From Lysinibacillus_B sp050613145 (GTDB lineage Bacteria; Bacillota; Bacilli; Bacillales_A; Planococcaceae): a stretch of DNA of 64,000 bases. The position numbers and the translations under genes are program-made. This document shows, piece by piece, positions 34,045 to 41,954 of the stretch; the stretch's first letter is position 1, and each line of letters begins with the position of its first letter. Where the stretch lies: NCBI RefSeq assembly GCF_050613145.1, contig NZ_CP192507.1:1364001-1428000 (forward strand). Reading direction: 5' to 3'. Below the pieces are notes generated by a model. It searched no databases. It was not told the origin of the DNA and saw only the letters and a program-made list of their open reading frames with translations.

Positions 34045-35004
34045 ATGTCAGGAAATATGTCGGAACTTTTAGTCGATAATCCAAATGAAGCGGTAATGCT
34101 TTTAGGAATGTCGGATGCGAATTTAAAATTAATCGAAGAAACATTTGAGGTACAAATCATTACACGCGGTGGATTAATTCAAATTGCTGGGGAAAATGAT
34201 GCTAAAAAAGAGTGCGCAACAGCCGTTTTACGCGGTCTTTTGCAAGTCATTCGCAAAGGCATTAACATTGATCAACGCGATGTCGCGACAGCAATTGAAA
34301 TGGCTGGAAAAGGAACAATCGAATACTTTGCAGAACTTTATGATGAAGAGATTGCCCGTACGACAAAGGGAAAAGCAATTCGTGCCAAAACAATTGGACA
34401 ACGTGAATATATTAAAGCGATTCGCCATAGGGATTTAGTATTTTGTATTGGGCCTGCTGGTACAGGGAAAACGTATTTAGCGGTTGTCATGGCTACACAA
34501 GCGCTGAAAAATGGACAGGTCAAACGCATTATTTTAACGCGTCCAGCTGTAGAGGCAGGAGAATCACTCGGATTTTTACCAGGGGATTTAAAAGAAAAGG
34601 TAGATCCGTATTTACGCCCATTATACGATGCTTTGCATGATGTGTACGGCCAAGAGCAAACGCAACGTCTAATCGAACGTGGAACGATTGAAATTGCCCC
34701 GCTCGCTTATATGCGCGGTCGTACATTAGATGATGCATTCGTTATTTTGGATGAAGCGCAAAATACAACCCATCAACAAATGAAGATGTTTTTAACACGT
34801 CTCGGCTTTGGATCAAAAATGGTCATCACAGGTGATAAAACACAAATTGATTTACCGAAAAATCAAGAATCAGGTTTAATCATTGCTGACCGTACATTAA
34901 AATACGTCAAGGACATTCATTTCCAAATACTAGAGCAAGGCGATGTAGTGCGCCATCCACTAGTAGCGAAAGTAATTCAGGCGTACGCTGATCAAGAATT
35001 GTAA
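34045..35004 (+). CDS. phoH: PhoH-like ATPase (YbeZ)
   Basis: A 319-residue protein with an N-terminal KH-like segment and a P-loop NTPase domain: CIGPAGTGKTYLAV (Walker A), LGFLPGDLKEKVDPYLRPLYD, FVILDEAQNTT (Walker B) and MVITGDKTQIDLP. It belongs to the RNA-metabolism ATPases that act with YbeY, encoded two genes downstream. AAGGAGAATG precedes the ATG. A second, in-frame copy of its last 22 sense codons and its stop codon lies directly behind the stop codon (separate entry). Confidence 0.95.
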   Translation: MSGNMSELLVDNPNEAVMLLGMSDANLKLIEETFEVQIITRGGLIQIAGENDAKKECATAVLRGLLQVIRKGINIDQRDVATAIEMAGKGTIEYFAELYDEEIARTTKGKAIRAKTIGQREYIKAIRHRDLVFCIGPAGTGKTYLAVVMATQALKNGQVKRIILTRPAVEAGESLGFLPGDLKEKVDPYLRPLYDALHDVYGQEQTQRLIERGTIEIAPLAYMRGRTLDDAFVILDEAQNTTHQQMKMFLTRLGFGSKMVITGDKTQIDLPKNQESGLIIADRTLKYVKDIHFQILEQGDVVRHPLVAKVIQAYADQEL

Positions 35005-35109
35005 TTTTATTTCTCTGCACCGAAAGTGAAACGGCAGTTGCAAGGCGATGTAGTACGCCATCCGCTAGTAGCAAAAGTAATCCAAGCATATGCTGATCAG
35101 GAATTATAA
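35005..35109 (+). pseudogene. In-frame duplicate of the phoH 3' end
   Basis: Directly after the phoH stop the same frame reads FYFSAPKVKRQL and then QGDVVRHPLVAKVIQAYADQ, E, L and a stop, identical in protein sequence to the phoH C terminus. At the DNA level nine of these 22 codons differ and all differences are synonymous (for example CCA/CCG, GCG/GCA, TAC/TAT). No start or ribosome site precedes it. It looks like the leftover tail of a second phoH allele after recombination. Confidence 0.85.
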
Positions 35110-35116
35110 TATGTTA

Positions 35117-35152
35117 AAAAAGCAAAATCCGTGTAGGATTTTGCTTTTTTTC
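35117..35152 (+). terminator. Intrinsic terminator between phoH and pgpH
   Basis: Stem AAAAAGCAAAATCC/GGATTTTGCTTTTT with a 5-nt loop is followed by more T. It ends the floA/yqfC/yqfD/phoH transcript. Confidence 0.9.
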
Positions 35153-35210
35153 ATGAAATCGCCTGTAGAAATTGGTAAAATGAAGGTATGGACACTATAG
35201 GAGGTGCTGC

Positions 35211-37331
35211 ATGGAAAAACATTTAAAGCGTTTTATCGACTTAATGGGCTTCCGTTCATTTTTGGTGGCAGTAGTCATCTTAACTGGGACTATACAATTT
35301 ACGTTAATGCTTGATAATGTACGGGGCGTTACATATGATATTTCAATGGGAAGTTTAGCACCAGAAACGATTCGAGCATCTAAGACGGTAGAAGATACAG
35401 AAAAGACCCAGCAAGAGCGGATCAATGCCGAAAATGCTGTCACTCCAATCTATGATTTTAATCAAGGAATCGCAGAACAAAAGTCAACTCTTATAACATT
35501 GTTTTTCGATTTAACAATTGAAGCAAGAAAGGAAATAGCAAAAGAGGATGACCTTACACAAACAGAAAAGTTAGATTTACTAAAGGCAAAATTAAAAAGT
35601 GTGACAGACAACCAAGGTGGTTTATCGTTAACAGATAATGAATTACAAGCATTGTTAGCGGCATCAGAAACACAGGTGATCAATACACGTAATAGACTAG
35701 TCAAGTATGTGGAGGATGCACTTGCTGAAAGTATACGTAAAGAAAATTTAGTAATTGCACGTGCAAATATCGAAGCAACTATTCGTTCCTCTTCCATTGA
35801 TAACTCCTTATTATCAGTGGCGATTACATTAGGGCGTGGGGCTATTGTTGAAACCGAAATATTAAACGAAGAAAAAACAGCTGTAGCTAGGCAACAGACG
35901 CGTGATTCGGTGGAAGCGACAAAAATATTACAAGGTCAAATTATTGTGTTAGAAGGGGAAATTATTGACCGTGAAAAATATCGTCAATTAGAATTGCTAG
36001 GGTTTGTCGATAGCCAATCGTCTTTAAAGCCTATAGGTGGATTAGTGATATTTATCGTACTACAGATGTTATTTATGCTTATTTTATTTGATCGTTCAAC
36101 AATACCATTTAAAGAAAAGCGTAATTATTTATTAGTGTCGGTCATTGTATATATTGGCACAATTATCATGATGAAATTAGTGAGTATCGTGTCTGATAAC
36201 TTTGATGTTGTCGTAGCGTTTATTTTTCCAACAGCCTTGGCAACAATGCTAGTAAGGCTACTTGCAAATGAACGTGTTGCAAGTATTGTAACGATCCTTA
36301 TTGCTTCTTCGGCAGGGATAATGTTCCAGGAAAGCTATGCGGCGATTTTACAAATGGATATCGCACTGTATGTTTTATTTGGTGGATTTGCTTCATTGTT
36401 CTTTATGCATAGCGTAGAAAAACGATCGCATATTTTGCAAGCAAGTACGGTCATTATGGCTGTTAACTTAGTGTTTATCGCATTTTATTTGTTAATGACA
36501 CAGTCTGACTATGGTTTATCGGAGATTTCATTTTATATCGGGGCAGGGGTGGTGTCTGGTTTATTATCTGGTGCATTAACGATTGGATTATTGCCATTCT
36601 TTGAATCGATGTTTGGTATTTTATCGACAATGCGCTTGATTGAACTGTCCAATCCGAATCATCCGTTATTAAAGAAAATTTTAACAGAAACACCGGGCAC
36701 ATATCACCATAGTGTAATGGTTGCCAACTTAGCTGAGGCGGCTTGTGAGGCAATCGGCGCAGATGGCTTGTTGGCACGAGTAGGTTGTTATTATCATGAT
36801 GTCGGAAAGACGCGTAGACCAGCATTCTTTATCGAAAACCAAATGGGGATTAACCCTCATGACACATTGCCTCCTGATGCAAGTGCAGATATCATTATTG
36901 CGCATACAACAGACGGCGCTGAATTGTTACGCAAACATAAAATGCCGCAAGAAATTATTGATATTGCTTTACAGCATCATGGGACAAGTTTATTGAAATT
37001 TTTCTTGCATAAAGCAAAAGAAGATGGGAAACAAGTAAATGAAGCAGATTTCCGCTATCCTGGACCGAAGCCACAAACAAAAGAAATTGCAGTTATCAGT
37101 ATCGCTGATAGTGTGGAGGCTGCTGTGCGGTCAATGAAAGAACCGAATGCGGAAAAAATTCACAAGCTTATTCAATCGATTATTCAAGATCGTGTCCAAG
37201 ATAACCAGTTTGATGAGTGTGATATTTCACTAAAAGAATTAAAAATAATTGAAAAGGTGTTATGTGAAACATTAAATGGTATTTTCCATACACGTATTGA
37301 ATACCCGAAAGAGAAAACGGAGGAACTATGA
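35211..37331 (+). CDS. pgpH: 7TM-HD cyclic-di-AMP phosphodiesterase PgpH (YqfF)
   Basis: A 706-residue membrane phosphodiesterase. N-terminal anchor helix (about 17-35), large extracellular 7TMR-HDED domain (about 50-270), seven membrane helices (about 275-470), and a cytoplasmic HD domain with ETPGTYHHSVMVANLAEAACEAIGADGLLARVGCYYHDVGKTRRPAFF and the later HHGTSLLKFF and IADSVEAAVRSM segments that complete the metal site. It hydrolyses c-di-AMP to pApA. AGGAGG precedes the ATG. Its last 4 nt (ATGA) overlap ybeY. Confidence 0.95.
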   Translation: MEKHLKRFIDLMGFRSFLVAVVILTGTIQFTLMLDNVRGVTYDISMGSLAPETIRASKTVEDTEKTQQERINAENAVTPIYDFNQGIAEQKSTLITLFFDLTIEARKEIAKEDDLTQTEKLDLLKAKLKSVTDNQGGLSLTDNELQALLAASETQVINTRNRLVKYVEDALAESIRKENLVIARANIEATIRSSSIDNSLLSVAITLGRGAIVETEILNEEKTAVARQQTRDSVEATKILQGQIIVLEGEIIDREKYRQLELLGFVDSQSSLKPIGGLVIFIVLQMLFMLILFDRSTIPFKEKRNYLLVSVIVYIGTIIMMKLVSIVSDNFDVVVAFIFPTALATMLVRLLANERVASIVTILIASSAGIMFQESYAAILQMDIALYVLFGGFASLFFMHSVEKRSHILQASTVIMAVNLVFIAFYLLMTQSDYGLSEISFYIGAGVVSGLLSGALTIGLLPFFESMFGILSTMRLIELSNPNHPLLKKILTETPGTYHHSVMVANLAEAACEAIGADGLLARVGCYYHDVGKTRRPAFFIENQMGINPHDTLPPDASADIIIAHTTDGAELLRKHKMPQEIIDIALQHHGTSLLKFFLHKAKEDGKQVNEADFRYPGPKPQTKEIAVISIADSVEAAVRSMKEPNAEKIHKLIQSIIQDRVQDNQFDECDISLKELKIIEKVLCETLNGIFHTRIEYPKEKTEEL

Positions 37332-37801
37332 TTTTAAATATTGATTTTTTAGATGAAACAAATGAAGTGAAGGATGAGCATATCGCGTTAGTTGAAAAAT
37401 TACTGCAACATGCAGCTAAAGTAGAAAATATTGAAGAAGGATCTGAAGTGTCTATTACGTTTGTGACAAACGAAGCAATTCATGAAATTAATCGTGAATA
37501 TCGTGATAAAGACCAGCCAACTGATGTCATTTCGTTTGCACTGGAAGAAATGGGAGAGGGCGAAATACAAATTATTGGTGAGGGTATCCCGCGCGTTTTA
37601 GGCGATATTATTATTTCAACCGACCGTACACGTGAGCAGGCAGGAGAATATGGTCATTCATTTGAGCGGGAATTAGGTTTTTTAGCAGTCCATGGGTTCT
37701 TACATTTACTTGGCTATGACCATATGACAGAGCAAGATGAGAAAGAAATGTTTGGAAAGCAAGATGAAATTCTTGGCTCGTTCGGCTTATCACGTGAATA
37801 A
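37328..37801 (+). CDS. ybeY: Endoribonuclease YbeY
   Basis: A 157-residue rRNA maturation factor. The zinc motif HGFLHLLGYDH (HxxxHxxxxxH) lies near the C terminus, and NREYRDKDQPTDVISFALEE is the conserved middle segment. It overlaps pgpH by 4 nt and dgkA by 1 nt, so the three genes are translationally coupled. It acts with PhoH/YbeZ in 16S rRNA processing in other bacteria. Confidence 0.95.
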   Translation: MILNIDFLDETNEVKDEHIALVEKLLQHAAKVENIEEGSEVSITFVTNEAIHEINREYRDKDQPTDVISFALEEMGEGEIQIIGEGIPRVLGDIIISTDRTREQAGEYGHSFERELGFLAVHGFLHLLGYDHMTEQDEKEMFGKQDEILGSFGLSRE

Positions 37802-38151
37802 TGGATATTCGTAAGTTTATTAAGTCATTTGGCTACGCTATACAAGGAATCGTTACGGCCATGCAAGAACAAAATATGCGATTTCATGTGTTAAGTGCTG
37901 TAGTGGTGATTATAGTAGGTACTTTAACCGGTCTTTCTGTAACAGAATGGTTAATATTAGTGCTAATGATGGCACTTGTCATCGGTGCAGAAATGTTCAA
38001 TACTGCGATTGAGCGTGTTGTCGATCTTGCTTCGCCTGCTATTCACCCGCTTGCCAAACAAGCGAAAGATATTGCGGCAGGGACGGTACTTGTATTTGCT
38101 GTAGCGAGTGTTATAATCGGGTTACTCATTTTTTTACCAAAATGGTTTTAA
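37801..38151 (+). CDS. dgkA: Diacylglycerol/undecaprenol kinase family protein
   Basis: A 116-residue small membrane kinase with three hydrophobic helices and the family motif GAEMFNTAIERVVDLAS, in which E and N bind metal-ATP. In Gram-positives the enzyme mainly phosphorylates undecaprenol and supplies lipid carrier for the cell wall. It overlaps ybeY by one base (TAATG). Confidence 0.93.
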   Translation: MDIRKFIKSFGYAIQGIVTAMQEQNMRFHVLSAVVVIIVGTLTGLSVTEWLILVLMMALVIGAEMFNTAIERVVDLASPAIHPLAKQAKDIAAGTVLVFAVASVIIGLLIFLPKWF

Positions 38152-38167
38152 CTTCTTTTAACGTGTG

Positions 38168-38222
38168 TTGACAGAAGTTAAAAGCCTCCAGATGTGGGTT
38201 AGTCGAGGCGTAATTGATACTT
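38168..38222. repeat. Dispersed repeat (family C, copy 2)
   Basis: Matches 28775-28830 in GAAGTTAAAAGCCTCCAGATG, GGGTTAG, GAGGCGTAATTGATA with scattered differences. It lies between dgkA and cdd. Confidence 0.65.
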
Positions 38223-38244
38223 ATTTGAAAGGGGTTATTCTCCT

Positions 38245-38658
38245 ATGAACATGGAACAGTTACTAGAGCAATCAAAAATTGCACGTGAAAAGGCATATGT
38301 ACCCTATTCAAAATTCCCGGTGGGGGCTGCATTACTCGCAGAGGATGGCACAGTATACCACGGGTGCAATATTGAAAATGCAGGATATAGTATGACGAAT
38401 TGTGCAGAGCGTACCGCGTTTTTTAAAGCGGTATCTGAAGGGATAAAGAAATTTAAAGCGTTAGCTATTGTGGCAGATACAGACCGTCCATGTGCACCAT
38501 GTGGGGCTTGTCGTCAAGTGATGAGTGAATTTTGTGCACCAGATATGCCTGTCTATTTAACAAACTTAAAAGGTGACGTACAACAAACAACAGTGGGTGA
38601 GCTATTACCAGGCGCATTCACACCGGAGGATTTAGATTATGCAGCTAGCAAACGATAA
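38245..38658 (+). CDS. cdd: Cytidine deaminase
   Basis: A 137-residue homotetramer-type deaminase that converts (deoxy)cytidine to (deoxy)uridine. Zinc-site motifs: HGCNIENAGYSMTNCAERTAFF, where C and the AE pair form the first half, and PCAPCGACRQVMSEF with the two zinc cysteines. AAAGGGG precedes the ATG. The 3' end overlaps era by 20 nt. Confidence 0.97.
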   Translation: MNMEQLLEQSKIAREKAYVPYSKFPVGAALLAEDGTVYHGCNIENAGYSMTNCAERTAFFKAVSEGIKKFKALAIVADTDRPCAPCGACRQVMSEFCAPDMPVYLTNLKGDVQQTTVGELLPGAFTPEDLDYAASKR

Positions 38659-39559
38659 AGGGTTCAAATCGGGTTTTATCTCGATTATTGGCCGACCAAA
38701 CGTTGGGAAATCAACGTTTTTAAACCGCGTGATTGGGCAAAAAATTGCCATCATGTCAGATAAACCACAAACAACACGCAATAAAGTGCAAGGTGTATTA
38801 ACGCAAGGAAATTCACAAATGATTTTCATTGATACACCAGGAATTCATAAGCCGAAGCATAAGCTTGGTGAGTTCATGTTAAAGGTAGCGAAAAATACAT
38901 TACGTGAAGTCGATGTTATTATGTTTATGGTCAATGCCGAACAAAAAATCGGTAAAGGCGATGAGTTTATTTTAGAAATGCTAGAAGGCAATAAAACACC
39001 GGTTTTCTTAGTTATTAATAAAATTGACCAAATACACCCTGATGCACTTATTGATATTATTGCAGATTATAAGGATAAGTACCCGTTTGCAGAAATTGTG
39101 CCGATTTCAGCTTTAGAAGGAAATAATGTGGAAAACTTACTTGCAACGATTGACAAGTATTTGCCAGAAGGACCTCAATATTATCCAGCTGATCAAGTCA
39201 CAGATCATCCAGAACGCTTTATTATTTCAGAGTTAATTCGAGAAAAAGTATTGCACTTAACGCGTGAGGAAATTCCACACTCGATTGCCGTTGTCATTGA
39301 TAAAATTAAACGTGATGAGGAAAATGGAGATAAAATCCGTGTGCAAGCGACAATTATGGTTGAACGCGACTCTCAAAAAGGGATTGTGATTGGAAAACGT
39401 GGTGCACTATTAAAAGAAGTAGGGACACGTGCGCGTAAAGATATCGAAATGTTACTTGGCTCCAAAGTATATTTAGAGCTTTGGGTTAAAGTGCAAAAAG
39501 ATTGGCGTAATAAGCAAACGCATCTTCGTGACTTCGGTTTCCGTGAAGACGAATATTAA
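38639..39559 (+). CDS. era: GTPase Era
   Basis: A 306-residue essential GTPase that binds 16S rRNA and assists 30S maturation. G1 GRPNVGKST, G2 region TTRNKVQG, G3 DTPG, G4 NKID, G5 SALEG, and a C-terminal KH domain with GIVIGKRGALLKEVG. The start lies inside cdd; GGAGG at 38625-38629 in the cdd coding sequence serves as ribosome site. Confidence 0.97.
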   Translation: MQLANDKGFKSGFISIIGRPNVGKSTFLNRVIGQKIAIMSDKPQTTRNKVQGVLTQGNSQMIFIDTPGIHKPKHKLGEFMLKVAKNTLREVDVIMFMVNAEQKIGKGDEFILEMLEGNKTPVFLVINKIDQIHPDALIDIIADYKDKYPFAEIVPISALEGNNVENLLATIDKYLPEGPQYYPADQVTDHPERFIISELIREKVLHLTREEIPHSIAVVIDKIKRDEENGDKIRVQATIMVERDSQKGIVIGKRGALLKEVGTRARKDIEMLLGSKVYLELWVKVQKDWRNKQTHLRDFGFREDEY

Positions 39560-39568
39560 AATATCATT

Positions 39569-39612
39569 AAAACAGATGAAGGATTGCATTAGTCCTTCAT
39601 CTGTTTTTTCTT
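39569..39612 (+). terminator. Intrinsic terminator after era
   Basis: Stem AAACAGATGAAGGA/TCCTTCATCTGTTT with a 9-nt loop is followed by a T run. Confidence 0.92.
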
Positions 39613-39654
39613 GTAGTTAAGGAAATTATAAAATTTCGCATTGTGGATAAGGGT

Positions 39655-39800
39655 TATGGAAAAGAGCATCTACGTCTAGGCAAAAGCGCCATCCCCTCGC
39701 GACGCTTCGACTCCCTCCTACGTGTAGCAAGCACACTTGTCGTGATTCTCCAGCGCGTGTCGGGGATTAGCAGGCGCTTTAGCGCTTTTGTTCTAGAAAG
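39655..39800. repeat. Dispersed repeat (family E, copy 1)
   Basis: A GC-rich block between era and recO. It shares CTAG, AAGCGC, CCCCTCG, GACG, TTCG, GTGTCGGGG and GGCGCTT/GCTTTT in the same order with 54585-54702. The ends are inverted (GCAAAAGCGCC against GGCGCTTTAGC), so it can fold into a long hairpin. No open frame. Confidence 0.6.
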
Positions 39801-39897
39801 TATCATTTTTTAATGGCATCAACTCGCATCCTAATAGCGCGAGTTGTATGCTTCTCATGTATAATAGAAACAGAAATTGAGTTAAGGACGGATGTAT

Positions 39898-40677
39898 ATG
39901 CTACATAAATGGGAAGGTATTGTACTTAAAGCAAAGGCGTACGGTGAATCAAATAAAATTGTTACGTTAATGACGCGAGAGGCAGGGAAAGTGGCATGTA
40001 TGGCGCGCGGTGCAAAAAAGCCGACAAGCCGTCTTGCAGGGGTTACACAGCCGTTTATGCACGGCTCTTTTTTAGTGCAGCGAACGAGTGGAATGGGGAC
40101 ATTGCAACAAGGTGAGCATTTTAGTTCAATGCGTACATTGCAAACAGATATTATCGCAACGGCTTATGCGAGCTATATTGTGGAACTTGTTGACCGGTTA
40201 GTCGAGGAAGGGCGTGAAGAGCCGTATGCATATGAGGTGTTATTGCAAGCGTTAAATGCGATTGATGAAGGCTATGACCCAGAAGCGATTACATTATTTG
40301 TCGATTGGAAGATGTTGCCGTATACGGGCGTACAACCAATCCTTCATTGTTGTGCAGGGTGCGGAGCGGTAGAAGGGGAATTTGCGTTTTCATTTACACA
40401 AGGTGGATTTCTTTGTCACAGTTGTTTTCATTTAGACCCGTACATTATTCGACTCTCTCCAACCCAACTAAAGCTGATTCGTATGTTTTACAGTATGTCC
40501 ATTGACCAAGTAGGCAAAATTGAACTAAAGCCACAAACGAAAAACTTTATAAAAAAAATTGTTACAACGATTTATGAAGAACAGACAGGAATTCGTTTAA
40601 AATCAAGAACGTTTATTGAACAATTAGAACGAACACCCCAACTTCAACCGAGAAGTAAAAATGACGAAGAACATTAG
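39898..40677 (+). CDS. recO: DNA repair protein RecO
   Basis: A 259-residue recombination mediator that helps load RecA with RecR. N-terminal OB fold (MLHKWEGIVLKAKAYGESNKIVTLMTREAGKVACMARGAKKPTSRL), helical domain, and a zinc finger HCCAGCGAVEG...FLCHSCF. An ATG two codons upstream (39892) is too close to AAGGACGG, so ATG 39898 is preferred and matches homologues. Confidence 0.95.
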   Translation: MLHKWEGIVLKAKAYGESNKIVTLMTREAGKVACMARGAKKPTSRLAGVTQPFMHGSFLVQRTSGMGTLQQGEHFSSMRTLQTDIIATAYASYIVELVDRLVEEGREEPYAYEVLLQALNAIDEGYDPEAITLFVDWKMLPYTGVQPILHCCAGCGAVEGEFAFSFTQGGFLCHSCFHLDPYIIRLSPTQLKLIRMFYSMSIDQVGKIELKPQTKNFIKKIVTTIYEEQTGIRLKSRTFIEQLERTPQLQPRSKNDEEH

Positions 40678-40679
40678 AA

Positions 40680-40727
40680 AACGGCGCTCTTGCATCGACA
40701 TAAAGCGATGGGGGAGCGTAGTTTTTT
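40680..40727 (+). terminator. Terminator after recO
   Basis: An interrupted stem, CGCTC and CATCG on the left against GCGATG and GGAGCG on the right, is followed by TTTTTTT. Confidence 0.75.
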
Positions 40728-40778
40728 TATGGATAACAATGGTTTATCCTTAAAAGTGGGAAATAACTAGCTATTCCA

Positions 40779-41246
40779 TTATTCGAGTTGTGTAAGAAGA
40801 GGCGCTAAATCTTCTTTTAAGGAATACCAAAACCCTTCCTCTAATGCAAGCGTCTTAACATAAGTAGAGTAATGTTCGTAATATTCATACATTGTTTCAA
40901 TCTGTTCCTTTGAAAATCGGAAGTGGTGATTGAAATGCTCTCGTTGTCGTTCATCGCTCAGATGCATATAAGCACGGATGATTAAATGAAGCTGATGATA
41001 GTTCTTGTTGGCTTTATCATAGGCTTCTTTTGAAAATGTACCAAGTGATGTTGTAACGTCACATTGCGCATAAAAAAAGTCTTTTGCTTCTTTGTACTGC
41101 TCTAGTTGTAAGTTAGCCGTATACAATAAATGATGTCTCGAACTGTGATGTGGACATTCTTGATGTAGGATAGCTGTTACTAATTGCCGTACTTGATCAT
41201 AACTATCCGTTTCGCTTTTCTTCGTGTCCTTTAGCTGAAAGAACAT
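40779..41246 (-). CDS. Hypothetical helical protein (155 aa)
   Basis: The start is ATG 41246 after AGGAGGGAG; an in-frame ATG at 41267 lies upstream of that ribosome site. The protein (MFFQLKDTKKSETDSYDQVRQL...) has no signal or membrane segment, is rich in His, Tyr and Glu (LHQECPHHSSRHHLLYTA, YMHLSDERQREHFNHHFRF) and is probably all-helical. I do not recognise the family. It lies on the minus strand between recO and the glyS array, where other Firmicutes have no conserved gene. Confidence 0.72.
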   Translation of the reverse strand: MFFQLKDTKKSETDSYDQVRQLVTAILHQECPHHSSRHHLLYTANLQLEQYKEAKDFFYAQCDVTTSLGTFSKEAYDKANKNYHQLHLIIRAYMHLSDERQREHFNHHFRFSKEQIETMYEYYEHYSTYVKTLALEEGFWYSLKEDLAPLLTQLE

Positions 41247-41374
41247 ATTCTCCCTCCTATTGATCACATTTCTATTTGTTTGATTATAACGTAATATCGT
41301 TCGTTTTGTTTATATTGTTTATTGAATTTTCCGTAAAATGTCGTTTCAGAGAGGAGTTGAAAGGGCGGGGGAAC

Positions 41375-41954
41375 AAAAAAGACTTAGCTCACTGACGTGA
41401 ACTAAGTCCCTAGTACAATTAGAATAGTAAATGCTTTTCGATATAAGCTTTTACTTCTGAAATAGGCATGCAAAAGAGGTGCTCCTGCGGTTGTCGCTGA
41501 CGCCACAATCCTCGTCGCAAATCCGCATGCGCCTAAAAAAAGACTTAGCTCACTGACGTGAACTAAGTCCCTAGTGCAATTAGAAGTGTAAATGCTGTTC
41601 GATATAAGCTTTTACTTCTGAAATCGGCATGCAAAAGAAGTGCTCCTGCGGTTGTCGCTAGCGCCACAATCCTCGTCGCAAATCCGCATGCATGTAAAAA
41701 AAGACTTAGCTCACTGACGTGAACGAAGTCCCTAGTACAATTAGAAGTGTAAATGCTGTTCGATATAAGCTTTTACTTCTGAAATAGGCATGCGAAAGAG
41801 GTGCTCCTGCGGTTGTCGCTGACGCCACAATCCTCGTCGCAAATCCGCATGCGCCTAAAAAAAGACTTAGCTCACTGACGTGAACTAAGTCCCTAGTGCA
41901 ATTAGAAGTGTAAATGCTGTTCGATATAAGCTTTTACTTCTGAAATCGGCATGC
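41375..41954. repeat. 161-bp tandem array built from the glyS 3' end
   Basis: Units start at 41381, 41542, 41703 and 41864, a constant period of 161 bp. Each of the first three contains, on the minus strand, the last 16 glyS codons (MPISEVKAYIE, Q or K, HL, H or L, F, stop), the glyS terminator hairpin, and a 71-bp GC-rich segment bounded by GCATGC. The fourth is the genuine glyS end and lacks the GC-rich segment. Unit 1 differs by two amino acids; unit 2 is identical to glyS in the peptide. Similarity stops at 41954 inside glyS. Confidence 0.95.
41857..41891 (-). terminator. glyS terminator (first of four copies)
   Basis: On the minus strand GACTTAGTTCAC and GTGAGCTAAGTC form a 12-bp stem with loop GTCA, followed by TTTTTTT. 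The same hairpin recurs three more times downstream in the 161-bp array (near 41696-41730, 41535-41569 and 41375-41408). Confidence 0.9.

Noticed and set aside
41375..41954. Regular repeats that could be taken for a CRISPR array
   Set aside because: Units are 161 bp and nearly identical along their full length, with no unique spacers, and derive from glyS. No cas genes are present.
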